Position numbers and translations under genes: made by a program. From Nonomuraea dietziae (GTDB taxonomy: Bacteria; Actinomycetota; Actinomycetes; Streptosporangiales; Streptosporangiaceae), in contig NZ_JACIBV010000001.1 in the NCBI RefSeq assembly GCF_014195505.1, positions 2,170,001 to 2,234,000 on the forward strand: a stretch of 64,000 nucleotides of DNA, read 5' to 3'. Positions 32,436 through 42,306 of this stretch are shown here, in pieces (the stretch's first letter is position 1; every line of letters begins with the position of its first letter). The notes under the pieces are model-generated. The model was not told the DNA's origin. It ran no database searches and worked only from the letters and a program-made list of their open reading frames with translations.

Positions 32436-33950
32436 ATGTCGATTGATGTGAAGCGGCCGTTCCTTGCCGTCGCCCTGCTGGCCTCGCTGGCCGCGTGCGG
32501 CGCTCAGGAGCCCGTGGCGCAGGCACGGCTGCGGGTGGTCACGCCGTACAGCGTGAAGAGCCTCGACCCGATCAAGCAGGGGTTCTGGGCCTCGGAGTGG
32601 GGCTACGGCGAGCTGCTCATGCGCCCGACGGAGCGCGGCACGGTGGAACCGTGGCTGCTGGCCTCGCTGAGCAGGCAGGGCGAGTCGGCGTGGACGCTCA
32701 CATTGCGGCAGGGGGTGCGCTTCCAGAGCGGCAGGACGCTGGACGCGGTCGCGCTCAAGGAGCTGATGGAGGCGCATCTGGCGCGGAACCCGGCCGTCAG
32801 GTCGGCGCTGGAGGGCGCGAAGGTCGCCGTGACCGGGCCGCTGGCCGTACGGCTGGAGACCGCGGAGCCCGTGGCCAACCTGCCGAGCCTGCTGGCCGAC
32901 GAGAGCATGTTCTCCGTCTTCGACGTGGCCAGCGGAACCTTCACCGGACCCTTCGAGGTGAAGAGCCTCGACTCGCGGAAGCTGGTGCTGGCGAGGGACC
33001 CCGGCTACTGGGGAGGGAAGGTGCGCCTCGACGGGGTGGAGGTGCGGTTCGTGCCCGACGGGCAGGCGCGCACGCTCGCCGTCCGCAGCGGCGAGGCCGA
33101 TCTGGCCTTCTACCCCCCGACCGACGCGCTGCGGACGCTGAAGGGCGACGCGCGGGTCTCGATCAGGGAGGCGGCGCTGGCGACGGGGCAGTTACGCGGC
33201 TTCCTCAACGTGCGCAAGGCCCCCCTCGACGACTCCAGGGTCCGGCGGGCGCTGTCGCTCGCCGTGGACAGGAAGGAGCTGGCCGAGACGGTGATGGACG
33301 GCTTCTACCGCACACCCTCCGGCGTCTACCCCGAGGCGCTGCCGTACTCCGTCAAGAACCTGCGCACCGAGCTGCCCGCGGCCGAGCGCCTGCTGGAGGA
33401 GGCGGGATGGCGCAGGGGCGCCGACGGCACCAGGGCCAGGGACGGCAGGCCCCTGGCGATCACGATCAACGCCTACTCGCCGCAGCCCGACACCAAGCCG
33501 CTGGCCGTGGCCATGCAGGCGCAGCTGGCGAAGGCGGGCTTCCTGGTGAAGGTCGCCGAGGTGCCCGAGAACTACGCCGCGATGCGCTCGGCCGACGGCT
33601 GGGACGTCGGGCTGAGCTTCGACGGCTCGCTGTCCTACGGCTTCGACCCCGTCGCGCCACTGGCGCAGATGATGCGCACGAAGGGCCCTCGCAACCTCGG
33701 CGGGATCGCCGACCCCGGCCTCGACCAGGTCATCGACGGGCTCGCGGGCGCCTTCGAACCGGCCGAGCGCGACAGGCTGCTGCGCGAGGCGCAGCGCGTC
33801 GCGGTGGAGGAGCAGGCCTACCACCTGATCGTCGTGGACAGGGTGCCCAGGGTCGTGGCCGGTCCCCGCTACCGCGACTACCGGCCCTCGTCGGTCCTGC
33901 TGCACCTCGACGCCTCCACGGCTCCGTGCGGCGACTCCTGCGGCTCCTAG
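32436..33950 (+). CDS. ABC transporter substrate-binding lipoprotein (SBP_bac_5, nickel/peptide/metallophore type)
   Basis: A 504-residue exported lipoprotein. The signal peptide has KRP, a hydrophobic core and the lipobox LAAC near residue 20. SBP_bac_5 features follow: SLDPIKQGFW near 40, an ARDPGYWGG segment near 187, KAPLDDSRVRRALSLAVDR near 265 and YSPQPDTKPLAVAMQAQLAKAG near 350. This class binds peptides, nickel complexes or metallophores (NikA, CntA). ATG 32436 is chosen from the leaderless promoter; upstream in-frame codons lie inside it. The Zur-like box argues for a metal complex as the cargo. Confidence 0.9.
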   Translation: MSIDVKRPFLAVALLASLAACGAQEPVAQARLRVVTPYSVKSLDPIKQGFWASEWGYGELLMRPTERGTVEPWLLASLSRQGESAWTLTLRQGVRFQSGRTLDAVALKELMEAHLARNPAVRSALEGAKVAVTGPLAVRLETAEPVANLPSLLADESMFSVFDVASGTFTGPFEVKSLDSRKLVLARDPGYWGGKVRLDGVEVRFVPDGQARTLAVRSGEADLAFYPPTDALRTLKGDARVSIREAALATGQLRGFLNVRKAPLDDSRVRRALSLAVDRKELAETVMDGFYRTPSGVYPEALPYSVKNLRTELPAAERLLEEAGWRRGADGTRARDGRPLAITINAYSPQPDTKPLAVAMQAQLAKAGFLVKVAEVPENYAAMRSADGWDVGLSFDGSLSYGFDPVAPLAQMMRTKGPRNLGGIADPGLDQVIDGLAGAFEPAERDRLLREAQRVAVEEQAYHLIVVDRVPRVVAGPRYRDYRPSSVLLHLDASTAPCGDSCGS

Positions 33951-34846
33951 CGTCGGCGGCGGGCACGCTGCTGGCCGCCAGCCTGCTGGTCTGGGGACTG
34001 GCCGAGCTGTCGCCCGGCGATCCCGCGCGACAGGTGCTGCTGTCCAGGGGCGTGGCCGTCCCCGTCGAGACGCAGATCGAGGCGGTACGCGCCGAGCTGG
34101 GCCTCGGCGACGCCGCGCCCGTCAGGTACGCCCGCTGGCTCGGCGGCGCGCTCACCGGCGACCTGGGCTCCTCCTGGCGCACGGGCAGGCCCGTCACCGC
34201 CGAGCTCGGCGAGCGGCTGCCCGCCACGCTGCGCCTGTGCCTGACGGCGGTGGCGCTGGCGATCCTGCCCGCCTTCGCCCTGGCCTTCGCCGGCGCCCTC
34301 GGCCGCCACCGCTGGCCCGACGCGCTGTCGAGGGGCGTGATGTTCGCCGGCGCCGCCGTGCCGTCCTTCCTGCTGGGGGTGGCGCTGCTGGAAATCGTGG
34401 TGGTGCGCTGGGGCGTCGGGAGGGTCGTGGCCGACGGCGGATGGGCCGACACCCCGCTGCCTGCCGCCACCCTCGCCGCGGGAATCGTCGCGCAGTGGGC
34501 GCGGGTGACCAGAGGGGCGCTGATCGACGCGGCGAGCGCGCCCTTCGCCGACGTCTCTCGCGCCCGGGGCTCGGGCGAGCTGCGCGTGCTGCTGGTCCAC
34601 GGCCTCCCGCACGCCGCTCCCCCGCTGCTGGCCGTCGCGGGCATGACCGTCGGCGGGCTGCTGGCAGGGGCGGCCGTGGTCGAGAGCGTCTTCACCTGGC
34701 CGGGCGTGGGGCGCCTGCTGGTGGAGGCCATCACCGCCAGGGACCTGCCGGTGGTCCAGGGCTGCGTGCTCGCCGGCGTGCTGGCCTTCCTGGCGGGCGC
34801 GGTCGCCGCCGACCTGGCCACCCGTGCGGGAGACCCACGCCTGTGA
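33926..34846 (+). CDS. ABC permease, DppB/NikB type
   Basis: A 306-residue inner-membrane permease with about six hydrophobic segments. Early residues WGLAELSPGDPARQVLL match the NikB/DppB extracellular loop, GDLGSSWRTGRPV near 85 is the family motif and the coupling loop follows near 210. GTG 33926 overlaps the end of the binding-protein gene by 25 bases, so translation is coupled. It pairs with the next permease. Confidence 0.9.
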   Translation: MRRLLRLLASAAGTLLAASLLVWGLAELSPGDPARQVLLSRGVAVPVETQIEAVRAELGLGDAAPVRYARWLGGALTGDLGSSWRTGRPVTAELGERLPATLRLCLTAVALAILPAFALAFAGALGRHRWPDALSRGVMFAGAAVPSFLLGVALLEIVVVRWGVGRVVADGGWADTPLPAATLAAGIVAQWARVTRGALIDAASAPFADVSRARGSGELRVLLVHGLPHAAPPLLAVAGMTVGGLLAGAAVVESVFTWPGVGRLLVEAITARDLPVVQGCVLAGVLAFLAGAVAADLATRAGDPRL

Positions 34847-35625
34847 GAGCCTCCCTGCTCGCCGGTACTGCCGCCGCCGCGCTGCTCGCCGTCCTGGCGC
34901 TGGCGGGCCCCCTGGCGCTTCCCGACCCTGACCTGCCCGACTACGCGGCCAAGCTGCTGCCGCCCAGCGCCGCCCACCCCCTCGGCACCGACCAGCTCGG
35001 CAGGGACGTGCTCGCGCGCCTGGCGAGCGGGGCCAGGGTGACGCTGGGCGCGGCGCTGGCCGTCACCACGCTCGGCGCGGCGATCGGCGTCGTCGCGGGA
35101 GGCGTGGCCGGATACGCGCGCGGGCCCGTCGACGCGGCGATCTCCAGGGTGGTGGACGTCCTGCTGGCCGTGCCGAGCACGCTGGTCGCGCTCGCCGTGG
35201 TGGGCGCGCTCGGTCCTGGGCTGGTCCATCTGGTGCTGGCCATGTCGGTCGCCGCGTGGGCCCCCGTGGCCAGGCTCACCCGCTCGCACGTGCTCACCGC
35301 CGCCACCAGGCCGGACGTCGTCGCCGCCAGGATGGCGGGCGTCGGGCGCGGTCGCGTCGTGCTCGGCCACGTGCTCCCCGGCGCCTTCCTGCGGGTGCTC
35401 GCCGTGGCGGCGCTGGGGCTCGGCGAGACGATCATCGGGCTGTCCGGCCTGTCCTTCCTGGGTCTCGGCGCGCAGCCGCCCACCGCCGAGTGGGGGCAGA
35501 TGCTCGCCGAGAGCCGCTACGACCTGGCCTCCTCACCCTGGCTCCTGGCGGGGCCCGGCGTGGCGATCCTTGTCGCGGTCAGCGCCGCGGGACTGCTCAG
35601 CGACTGGCTGGGTGAGCGGCTGTGA
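34843..35625 (+). CDS. ABC permease, DppC/NikC type
   Basis: A 260-residue permease with about six membrane segments. HPLGTDQLGRDVLARLASGARVTL near residue 45 is the DppC/NikC signature, and LGLGETIIGLSGLSFLGLGAQPPTAEWG near 190-215 is the conserved C-terminal segment. GTG 34843 overlaps the previous stop (GTGA), and its own stop overlaps the ATPase start. Confidence 0.92.
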   Translation: MRASLLAGTAAAALLAVLALAGPLALPDPDLPDYAAKLLPPSAAHPLGTDQLGRDVLARLASGARVTLGAALAVTTLGAAIGVVAGGVAGYARGPVDAAISRVVDVLLAVPSTLVALAVVGALGPGLVHLVLAMSVAAWAPVARLTRSHVLTAATRPDVVAARMAGVGRGRVVLGHVLPGAFLRVLAVAALGLGETIIGLSGLSFLGLGAQPPTAEWGQMLAESRYDLASSPWLLAGPGVAILVAVSAAGLLSDWLGERL

Positions 35626-36965
35626 GCCCGGCGCTGGAGGTGTCAGGGCTCTCCGTGACCTATCGGGACGGCACGCGGGCGCTGCGCGGCGTCTCTCTCA
35701 CCGTGGAGGCCGGCGAGCGGCTGGCCGTCGTCGGAGCATCGGGGAGCGGGAAGTCCACGCTGGCGCGCGCCGTCCTCGGGTTGCTGCCGCGCGGCGCCCT
35801 CGCCGAGGGGTCGATCCGCACCGACGGCAGGCCCGGATACGTCGCGCAGGACCCCTTCACCGCGTGCGACCCGCTGCGGACGGTCGGGCACCACGTGCGG
35901 GAGGCGTGGCGGGCGGCGGGGCTGCGGGCGCCGCAGGGAGCCGCCGAGGCGGCGGTGGCGGCGCTCTCGCTGGAGGTGGCCGCGCTGGCCGAGCATCCGC
36001 ACCAGTGGTCGGGCGGCATGCTGCAGCGCGCCTCGATCGCGGCGGCGGGCGCGCTGTCACCCGCTCTCACCGTCGCCGACGAGCCGACCAGCGCGCTCGA
36101 CGCCGACCTGGCCGACGAGGTGATGGCGGCGCTGGGAAGGTCGGCGGGAGCGCTGCTGGTGATCACTCACGATCTGCGGCTGGCCGCGCGCTGGGCCTCA
36201 CGGGTGGCGGTGCTGTGCGAGGGCGGCGTCGTGGAGACGGGGCCCGCCGATCGGCTGCTGGCCGATCCGCGGCATCCGCACACGCGGGCGCTGGTGGCGG
36301 CGCTTCCCTCCGCGTCGGGCGGGCGCGCCGCCCCCCAGGGGCCCGCGCTGGTGGAGGCGCGCAACCTCGCCCGGAGCTACGGCGCCCGCGCCGCCGTCAG
36401 GGACGCCTCCCTGGCGATCGGCGCCGGTCAGGTGGTGGGCGTGCACGGCAGGTCGGGGTCGGGCAAGTCCACGCTGCTGCGGCTGCTGGCAGGGCTGGAG
36501 CCGCCCGACGCGGGGACGCTCCGCCTGCCGGAGCGGCGGCCCGGCTGGGTGATGCCCGTCTTCCAGGACGCCAGAGCCAGCCTGGATCCGCTGTGGCCAA
36601 TCTGGCGCACGATCACCGAGCCGCTCACCGGCCTGCGAGCGGCGCGGCGGCGCGCCAGGGCCGTCGAGGCGCTCGCCTCGGTCGGGCTCGGCCACCTCGA
36701 TCCGCGCACCAGACCTGGACGGCTGTCGGCGGGACAGTGCCAGCGGGTGGCGATCCTGCGAGCGGTGATGGCGGCTCCGGCGCTGGTGGTGGCCGACGAG
36801 CCGACCTCCGGGCTGGACACGGTGGCGGCGGGCAGGGTCGCGGGCCTGCTGCGCGAGGTGGCGGAGGGGGGAACGGCCGTCGTGGTCGTCAGCCACGACC
36901 TCGACCTGCTCGGCGGGCTCTGCGACGACGTCCACGAGATCCGCGACGGCGTCATGACGCCCTGA
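35622..36965 (+). CDS. Fused double ABC ATPase (DppD-DppF/NikD-NikE fusion)
   Basis: A 447-residue protein with two complete nucleotide-binding domains in one chain. Domain 1 has Walker A GASGSGKST near residue 38, signature WSGGMLQR near 128, Walker B LTVADEP near 150 and switch His in THDL. Domain 2 has Walker A GRSGSGKST near 275, signature LSAGQCQR near 368, Walker B LVVADEP near 390 and SHDL. Both sites look active. It energises the two permeases above; in most Nik/Opp systems these are two genes. GTG 35622 overlaps the permease stop. Confidence 0.92.
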   Translation: MSPALEVSGLSVTYRDGTRALRGVSLTVEAGERLAVVGASGSGKSTLARAVLGLLPRGALAEGSIRTDGRPGYVAQDPFTACDPLRTVGHHVREAWRAAGLRAPQGAAEAAVAALSLEVAALAEHPHQWSGGMLQRASIAAAGALSPALTVADEPTSALDADLADEVMAALGRSAGALLVITHDLRLAARWASRVAVLCEGGVVETGPADRLLADPRHPHTRALVAALPSASGGRAAPQGPALVEARNLARSYGARAAVRDASLAIGAGQVVGVHGRSGSGKSTLLRLLAGLEPPDAGTLRLPERRPGWVMPVFQDARASLDPLWPIWRTITEPLTGLRAARRRARAVEALASVGLGHLDPRTRPGRLSAGQCQRVAILRAVMAAPALVVADEPTSGLDTVAAGRVAGLLREVAEGGTAVVVVSHDLDLLGGLCDDVHEIRDGVMTP

Positions 36966-36990
36966 CCCGCGGGGCAGAGGGCCGGGGCGG

Positions 36991-37626
36991 CTAACCGGAG
37001 AAGGCGTCGGGTGAGATGCCGACCTCGCGGGCGGCGGCCATGTGGGCGTGCTCGAGCAGCCGGCCCCTCGACAGCACCGAGGGGTGCAGGGTGTACCTGA
37101 TGATCAGCCCGTCGAGCATCGCGTCGATGCGCTCGGCGGCGCCCGCCGGGTCCTCGCAGGTGAAGTCGCCTTCCGCGACCCCCGCCGAGATCACCTGCTC
37201 GAGCGCGCGCAGCCAGGTCGTCTCCAGCTCCAGGACGATCTGGCGGACCGCGCTCTCGCGCAGCGCGGCGTTCCATGCGTCGATCCAGAGCAGCCAGCTC
37301 TGGTCGGAGCGCGACTGCGGGATGTAGAAGCGCAGCACCCTGTCGAGACGTTCGGCGGCGCTGCCCTCGCCGGTGACGAGCTGGTCGAGCCTGGCGCTCT
37401 CGATGTCGAGCGTGGCCCGCAGCATGGCGGTGATCAGCTCGTCCTTGGTGGCGAAGTGGTAGTGGATGAGCCCGCCGCTGACGTTGACCGCCTTGGCGAT
37501 GTCGGCGACCCGGGTGTTGGCCAGGCCGCGTTCGAGCACGACCCTGCGCGTGGCCTCCAGCAGCTCGGCCCTGCGCTGGTCAGCCTGGTCCGCCCTGCTG
37601 CCTCGGGCACTGTCCGCACGTCGCAC
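36991..37626 (-). CDS. TetR-family regulator, BetI-like
   Basis: A 211-residue regulator. The helix-turn-helix (RVADIAKAVNVSGGLIHYHFATKDELI) is at about residues 35-65, with a BetI/TetR_C_6-like C-terminal domain (LWIDAWNAALRESAVR). GTG 37626 is chosen because TACTCT lies six bases upstream (leaderless); the longer reading from 37761 has no support. It is convergent with the ABC operon (25 bases apart) and downstream of the GT39 gene. A palindrome in its promoter suggests autoregulation. Its target genes are not evident. Confidence 0.9.
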   Translation of the reverse strand: MRRADSARGSRADQADQRRAELLEATRRVVLERGLANTRVADIAKAVNVSGGLIHYHFATKDELITAMLRATLDIESARLDQLVTGEGSAAERLDRVLRFYIPQSRSDQSWLLWIDAWNAALRESAVRQIVLELETTWLRALEQVISAGVAEGDFTCEDPAGAAERIDAMLDGLIIRYTLHPSVLSRGRLLEHAHMAAAREVGISPDAFSG

Positions 37627-37646
37627 CGGCCAAGAGTAGCCGATAC

Positions 37647-37658
37647 GGACATACGTCC
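37647..37658. promoter_or_regulatory. Short palindrome in the TetR promoter
   Basis: GGAC (37647-37650), ATAC and GTCC (37655-37658) form a 12-base inverted repeat between the expected -35 and the -10 (TACTCT, 37638-37633 on the minus strand) of the TetR gene. Its placement suits an autoregulatory operator; it lies 20 bases from the GT39 stop. Confidence 0.5.
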
Positions 37659-37678
37659 AGCGCCCGAGGCGGCGGAGG

Positions 37679-39727
37679 TCAGGGGGCGCAGAGGTACAGG
37701 CCGTCCTGGCCGTCCACCGCCGCGCAGGTGGCCCGCACCCAGTCGGTGACCTCGCTGTCACCCCTGCCGGGACCGCCGCGCGCGTCGTCCGCCATGACGT
37801 ACTTGAGGCGGCCGGAGGCGACGAGCTCCTTGAGCCCCTGGACGGTCAGCGCGGGGTCCCTGCCGGTGAAGCCGCCCATCGCGATGACCGGCTCGCCGGT
37901 CTCCAGGATGATCGGTGCGGCCTGCCTGGCGCTGCCGACGGCGACCAGCCAGGTGGCCGTCCCCTGGTTCTGCTCCAGGTAGGCGATCAGCGCGCTGCTG
38001 ACGCCGCCACCTGGACCGCTCCTCGCCTGTCCCGCCTGACCGGGTGGCGCCTCCATCGCGCGCGTCCCGCCGTCCGCGCCGGGGCCGCCACGCATCGCGC
38101 CGAAGCCCGCACCGAAGCCCGAGCCCGACGAGGGGCCCGCCGTCGGGTTGGTGCCGTTGATCGGCGATCGCAAGGGGGTCACCGCGTACGCGGCCGGCCC
38201 CGCCAGCCCCGCGAGCAGCGCCGCCACCACCGCGACCGCGGCCACTCTCGCGGCGGCCGCTCCCCCTGCCCCGGCCTCCGCTTTCGCGGCCCTCCCGCGT
38301 GCGAGACGCGCCCCCACCAGCCCGGCCACCGCGGCCACGCCGGCGGCCGCCACCGCCCACGCCAGCCACGGGACGAACTCGGGCGTACGGCGCAGCACCA
38401 CGAACGACCACGCCCCCGTCGCCGCGACCGCGAGGGGCAGGACCCACCACCACGCGGAGCGCCGGTAGGCCCGCCACATCAGCACCGCGCCCATCCCTGT
38501 CACGGCCGCCACTGCCGGAGCCATGGCGGTGGAGTAGTACGGGTGGAAGGTGCCGCTGGAGAAGCTGAACACCACGTGGTGCACGGCCAGCCATCCGCCC
38601 CACACCAGCCAGGCCGCCCTGTTCACCCTCAGCCCTCCGCGCTCTCCGAGGGCGCTGACGGAGGAGCGGTCCTCGCCGGCGACCGCCCGCGTGCCGAGGG
38701 TGCGCCAGGTCGCCGCCGCCAGCAGCAGCGCCAGGGCGCAGAACGGCAGCAGCCACGAGATCTGTCCTGCCATCGTGTCGTTGAACAGCCTGCCCGCGCC
38801 CGACTCCCCGCCGAAGGAGGCGCCGCCGCCCCTGCCGCTGCCCCCGAAGCCCCGGCCGAAGATCCGGCCCAGCCCGTTGTAGCCGATGACCAGGTCCCAC
38901 ACCGAGTTGTCGGTGGAGCCGCCGACGTAGGGGCGCGACGAGGTGGGCCACAGGTCGACGATCACCATCCACCAGGCGCTGGAGGCCACCAGCACGGCCC
39001 CCGCGGCCAGGAGGTGCCCCAGCCTGCGCGGGAACGGCGCCGCCGCGCACGTGACGTAGGCCAGGGCGAGGGCGGGCACCACGAGGTAGGCCTGCAGCAT
39101 CTTGGTGTTGAAGCCCAGCCCGACCAGCAGCGCGCACAGCAGCAGCGCCCGCGGTCCGCCCCGCCTGATCGCCTCCAGCGCCAACCAGGCCGCCGCCACC
39201 AGGAGCAGGACGAGGATCGTGTCGGGGTTGTTGTCGCGGTTGATCGCCACCGTGATCGGCGTCAGCGTCATCACCACCGCCGAGAGCAACGCCGCCGCGT
39301 GCGCGGCGCCCGGCCTTTCGGGGGGAAGGCTCCGCCGTACGGCCGAGTGGGCCAGGGCCACCGTGACCACGCCCGCCACCGCCTGTGGCAGCAGCATGCT
39401 CCAGGTGCCGAAGCCGAAGATCCGCGCGGACAGCCCCATGACCCACAGCGCGAAAGGCGGTTTATCCACGGTGATGAACGAGCCGGAGTCCAGGGCGCCG
39501 AAGAAGAAGGCCTTCCAGCTCTTCGTGCCCGACAGGATCGCCGCCGAGTAGTACTCGTTGGCCATGCCGCTCAGCGCCCACGCGTAGAGCGCGAAGGCGA
39601 GGCCGAGCACGCCCCACAGCGCGGGTCTCGCCCAGCGGGGCTCCCGCTCGGGCCCGAGGACGACGCGGGCCAGGCGGCCCCTTCCCGGTGCGGCCCCGTG
39701 CGAGGCAGGCAGCGTGGTGACGGTCAT
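37679..39727 (-). CDS. GT39/PMT-family membrane glycosyltransferase (ArnT-like)
   Basis: A 682-residue polytopic GT-C enzyme with about 11-13 membrane helices. SGMANEYYSAAILSGTKSWKAFFFG, split by the catalytic acidic region, leads to ITVDKPPFALW near residue 95, the usual KPP motif; NRDNNPDTILVLLLV near 150 follows. The last 200 residues are a Gly-rich linker and a soluble extracytoplasmic domain. It uses a polyprenyl-phosphate sugar donor to modify proteins, lipids or wall polymers outside. It overlaps the GT2-GtrA gene by four bases, which probably makes that donor. Confidence 0.9.
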   Translation of the reverse strand: MTVTTLPASHGAAPGRGRLARVVLGPEREPRWARPALWGVLGLAFALYAWALSGMANEYYSAAILSGTKSWKAFFFGALDSGSFITVDKPPFALWVMGLSARIFGFGTWSMLLPQAVAGVVTVALAHSAVRRSLPPERPGAAHAAALLSAVVMTLTPITVAINRDNNPDTILVLLLVAAAWLALEAIRRGGPRALLLCALLVGLGFNTKMLQAYLVVPALALAYVTCAAAPFPRRLGHLLAAGAVLVASSAWWMVIVDLWPTSSRPYVGGSTDNSVWDLVIGYNGLGRIFGRGFGGSGRGGGASFGGESGAGRLFNDTMAGQISWLLPFCALALLLAAATWRTLGTRAVAGEDRSSVSALGERGGLRVNRAAWLVWGGWLAVHHVVFSFSSGTFHPYYSTAMAPAVAAVTGMGAVLMWRAYRRSAWWWVLPLAVAATGAWSFVVLRRTPEFVPWLAWAVAAAGVAAVAGLVGARLARGRAAKAEAGAGGAAAARVAAVAVVAALLAGLAGPAAYAVTPLRSPINGTNPTAGPSSGSGFGAGFGAMRGGPGADGGTRAMEAPPGQAGQARSGPGGGVSSALIAYLEQNQGTATWLVAVGSARQAAPIILETGEPVIAMGGFTGRDPALTVQGLKELVASGRLKYVMADDARGGPGRGDSEVTDWVRATCAAVDGQDGLYLCAP

Positions 39728-40896
39728 CGGGAGCTCCTCCTGTCGGGGTTGAAGACCCACACCCGCAGCAGCAGGAAGCGGACCAGGGTGGCCAGCCCGT
39801 TGGCGACGATCACCGCCACCAGCTCGACCCGGTGCGGCGCGCCCGAGGGGAGCAGGGCCAGGCCGCCGGTGGTCAGCGCGAGGCCCACCAGGAAGGCGAT
39901 CAGGCCCTCGACCTGGTGGCGGATCGCGCCCGCGCTCCCCTTCACGCCGAAGGTGAAGCGCCTGTTGGCGGCGGTGTTGGCCACGGCCGTCACGAACAGC
40001 GCCACCGCGTTGGCGACGTAGGCGGGGGCCACGAGCCTGAGCAGCGAGTAGAGCAGCAGGTAGGACAGCGTGCTGACGATGCCGATGACCACGAAGCTGG
40101 GCAGCTGCCGCGCCATGCCCTTGGGCAGCCGCGCCTGCTGGACGCGCGCGGGCACGGGCAGGTTGGCCGCGCCCGACAGCGCCTTGCGGGCCACCCTGGC
40201 CATGCCCCTGAGGTCGTCGGCGGCCGTCCTGACGATGTCGACCCTGCTGTCCGGGTCGTCCACCCAGTCGACGGGCACCTCGTGGATGCGCAGGCCGTGC
40301 CGCTCGGCCAGGAGCAGCAGCTCGGTGTCGAAGAACCACTCCTGGTCCTCGACAGCGGGCAGCAGCGCCTGGGCGATCTCGGTGCGGGCAGCCTTGAATC
40401 CGCACTGCGCGTCGGAGAAGCCCGCCCCCATCACGCCGCGCAGCAGCAGGTTGTAGGTGCGCGAGAGGAACTCCCTCTTCGGCCCCCGCACCACGTTGGC
40501 CGTCCTGACCAGGCGGGTGCCGATGGCCAGGTCGCTGTGGCCCGACAGCAGCGGCGCCACCAGCGGGAGGAAGGCGTCGAGGTCGGTGGACAGGTCGACG
40601 TCCATGTAGCTGACCACGTCGGCCTCGCTGGCCGCCCACACCTGCCGCAGCGCCCGTCCCCGCCCCTTCTCCTCCAGGTGGACGGCGTTCACCTCCGGGT
40701 GGCACGCGGCCAGCTCCTGGGCGATCTGCCAGGTGGTGTCGGAGCTGGCGTTGTCGGCGATCGTGATGCGGAAACCGTAGGGAAAGGACCCTGCGAGGTA
40801 GCCGTGCAGCCGCTCGATGCTCGCCCGCAGCGCCCGCTGTTCGTTGTGGACGGGAACGACCACCTCGACCAGCCGCGTCTTGACTGCTGTCTTCAT
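39724..40896 (-). CDS. Polyprenyl-phosphate glycosyltransferase (GT2) fused to a GtrA domain
   Basis: A 390-residue protein. Residues 8-235 form a DPM1-like GT2 domain: VVPVHNEQRALRASI, ADNASSDTTW near 48, YMDVDLSTDL (DxD-like) near 97 and QCGFKAARTE near 160. Residues about 265-385 form a four-helix GtrA membrane domain (FVVIGIVSTLSYLLLY, RRFTFGVKG). It should load a sugar on polyprenyl phosphate and help flip it. The start is 45 bases after the histidine kinase stop and the end overlaps the GT39 gene, so donor and user are coupled. Confidence 0.92.
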   Translation of the reverse strand: MKTAVKTRLVEVVVPVHNEQRALRASIERLHGYLAGSFPYGFRITIADNASSDTTWQIAQELAACHPEVNAVHLEEKGRGRALRQVWAASEADVVSYMDVDLSTDLDAFLPLVAPLLSGHSDLAIGTRLVRTANVVRGPKREFLSRTYNLLLRGVMGAGFSDAQCGFKAARTEIAQALLPAVEDQEWFFDTELLLLAERHGLRIHEVPVDWVDDPDSRVDIVRTAADDLRGMARVARKALSGAANLPVPARVQQARLPKGMARQLPSFVVIGIVSTLSYLLLYSLLRLVAPAYVANAVALFVTAVANTAANRRFTFGVKGSAGAIRHQVEGLIAFLVGLALTTGGLALLPSGAPHRVELVAVIVANGLATLVRFLLLRVWVFNPDRRSSR

Positions 40897-40941
40897 GGTT
40901 CCAAGGTCTCGGGTGCGACTTGGACCTGACTGAGCCGGCGA

Positions 40942-42306
40942 TTAAGACTGACTGAGAACCGGTGAACCGGGCAGCCGAATCCAGGCCACGGCGCCGCCAC
41001 CTGCGGCGTTGTCCAGCCGCACCTGTCCCCCCGCCTCCTTGACGGCCTGCGCCACGATCGCCAGCCCGAGCCCCGAACCCGGCAGGCTGCGGGCGGACGG
41101 CGAGCGCCAGAACCGCTCGAAGACGTGCGGCAGCTCCTCGGCGGGGATGCCCGGCCCGTGGTCACGGACCGTCAGCTCGCCCTCGTGCAGCGCGACCTCG
41201 ACCTTGCCGCCCGGGCTGAACTTGGCGGCGTTGTCGAGCAGGTTGACGACGGCGCGTTCGAGCGAGGAGGGGTTGCCCTCGACGTACCAGGGTGCGAGGT
41301 CGGTGGTGACGTCCGCGCCGCGCAGCCTGGCGCGCGCGACCGCGGCGCTGACGACGTCGTGGAAGGCCAGCTCGACGTGCGGCTCGTGGTCGCCCTCGCC
41401 GCGCGAGAGCTGAAGCAGGTCGCCGACGAGCGTGGACAGCTCCTCGAACTGGGCCTTGACGTTGACGAGCAGGCGCTCCTTGGCCTTGGGCTCGATGGCC
41501 CTGCCGGTGTGCTCGCTGCGCAGCAGCAGGTCGATGTTGGTGCGCAGGCTGGTGAGAGGGGTGCGCAGCTCGTGTCCCGCGTCGGCGACGAGCTGCTGCT
41601 GGCGGTCGCGGGAGCCGGCCAGGGCGGCGGTCATCGCGTTGAAGGAGCGGCTGAGGCGGGCGATCTCGTCGGTGCCCTCGACGGGGATCGTCGTGTTGAG
41701 ATCCTCGGTCTGGGCGATGTGCTCGACGGCCTTGGTGAGCCTGCCGACGGGCCGCAGAGCGGTACGCGAGACGAGCAGCCCGGCCGAGGCCGCCCCGAGC
41801 ACCCCGATCGCCGCCACCACGGCCAGGATCAGGGCGAGGTTGCGCAGCGTGCTCTGCATCTGGTAGGTGTAGCGGCCCTCCAGGATCACTATGCCGCTCG
41901 GCGCGCCCGGCGCGCGGTCAGGGGGCCGCTCGAAGGTCGCCATCACGCGCACCGGCTTGCCGTCGGTCGTGGTGCCGAAGCGGAAACCCGGCCTGCCGTG
42001 GTTGCCGAACACGAGCCTGTCCTGGGGTTCGACCTTGATCGGTGGGCCGAGCGAGCACGTCGTGCCGTCCTCGAACAGGACCGTGGCGATCCCCGAGAAG
42101 GGGTCGGAGGTCCCCGCCTCCTCGCAGTTGTCGACGAGCCAGCGCTTGTTCGAAGGGCTCTCGGGCTCGGCCAGCGCGTGGTCGAGCTGGGCGTAGAGCT
42201 CCCTGTTGACGATGAACCAGCACAGTCCCGCCGAGGCCGCGATCGCCACCGCCACCGCCACCGTGACCAGCAGCGTCAGCCGCGACCTCAGGCTGCGCCG
42301 TCTCAC
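40942..42306 (-). CDS. Sensor histidine kinase
   Basis: A 454-residue kinase of the MprB/TcrY layout. The first membrane helix is at about residues 10-30 and an extracytoplasmic domain of about 130 residues contains two Cys (NCEEAG, TTCSLG). The second helix is at about 160-182, then HAMP ([14 protein letters not shown]). HisKA follows with the phosphorylated His in [10 protein letters not shown] near 245. HATPase_c has [13 protein letters not shown] near 350, DHGPGIP near 395 and GSGLGLAIV near 425. GTG 42306 overlaps the response-regulator stop. A wall or envelope signal is likely because of the linked glycosyltransferases. Confidence 0.94.
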   Translation of the reverse strand: MRRRSLRSRLTLLVTVAVAVAIAASAGLCWFIVNRELYAQLDHALAEPESPSNKRWLVDNCEEAGTSDPFSGIATVLFEDGTTCSLGPPIKVEPQDRLVFGNHGRPGFRFGTTTDGKPVRVMATFERPPDRAPGAPSGIVILEGRYTYQMQSTLRNLALILAVVAAIGVLGAASAGLLVSRTALRPVGRLTKAVEHIAQTEDLNTTIPVEGTDEIARLSRSFNAMTAALAGSRDRQQQLVADAGHELRTPLTSLRTNIDLLLRSEHTGRAIEPKAKERLLVNVKAQFEELSTLVGDLLQLSRGEGDHEPHVELAFHDVVSAAVARARLRGADVTTDLAPWYVEGNPSSLERAVVNLLDNAAKFSPGGKVEVALHEGELTVRDHGPGIPAEELPHVFERFWRSPSARSLPGSGLGLAIVAQAVKEAGGQVRLDNAAGGGAVAWIRLPGSPVLSQS

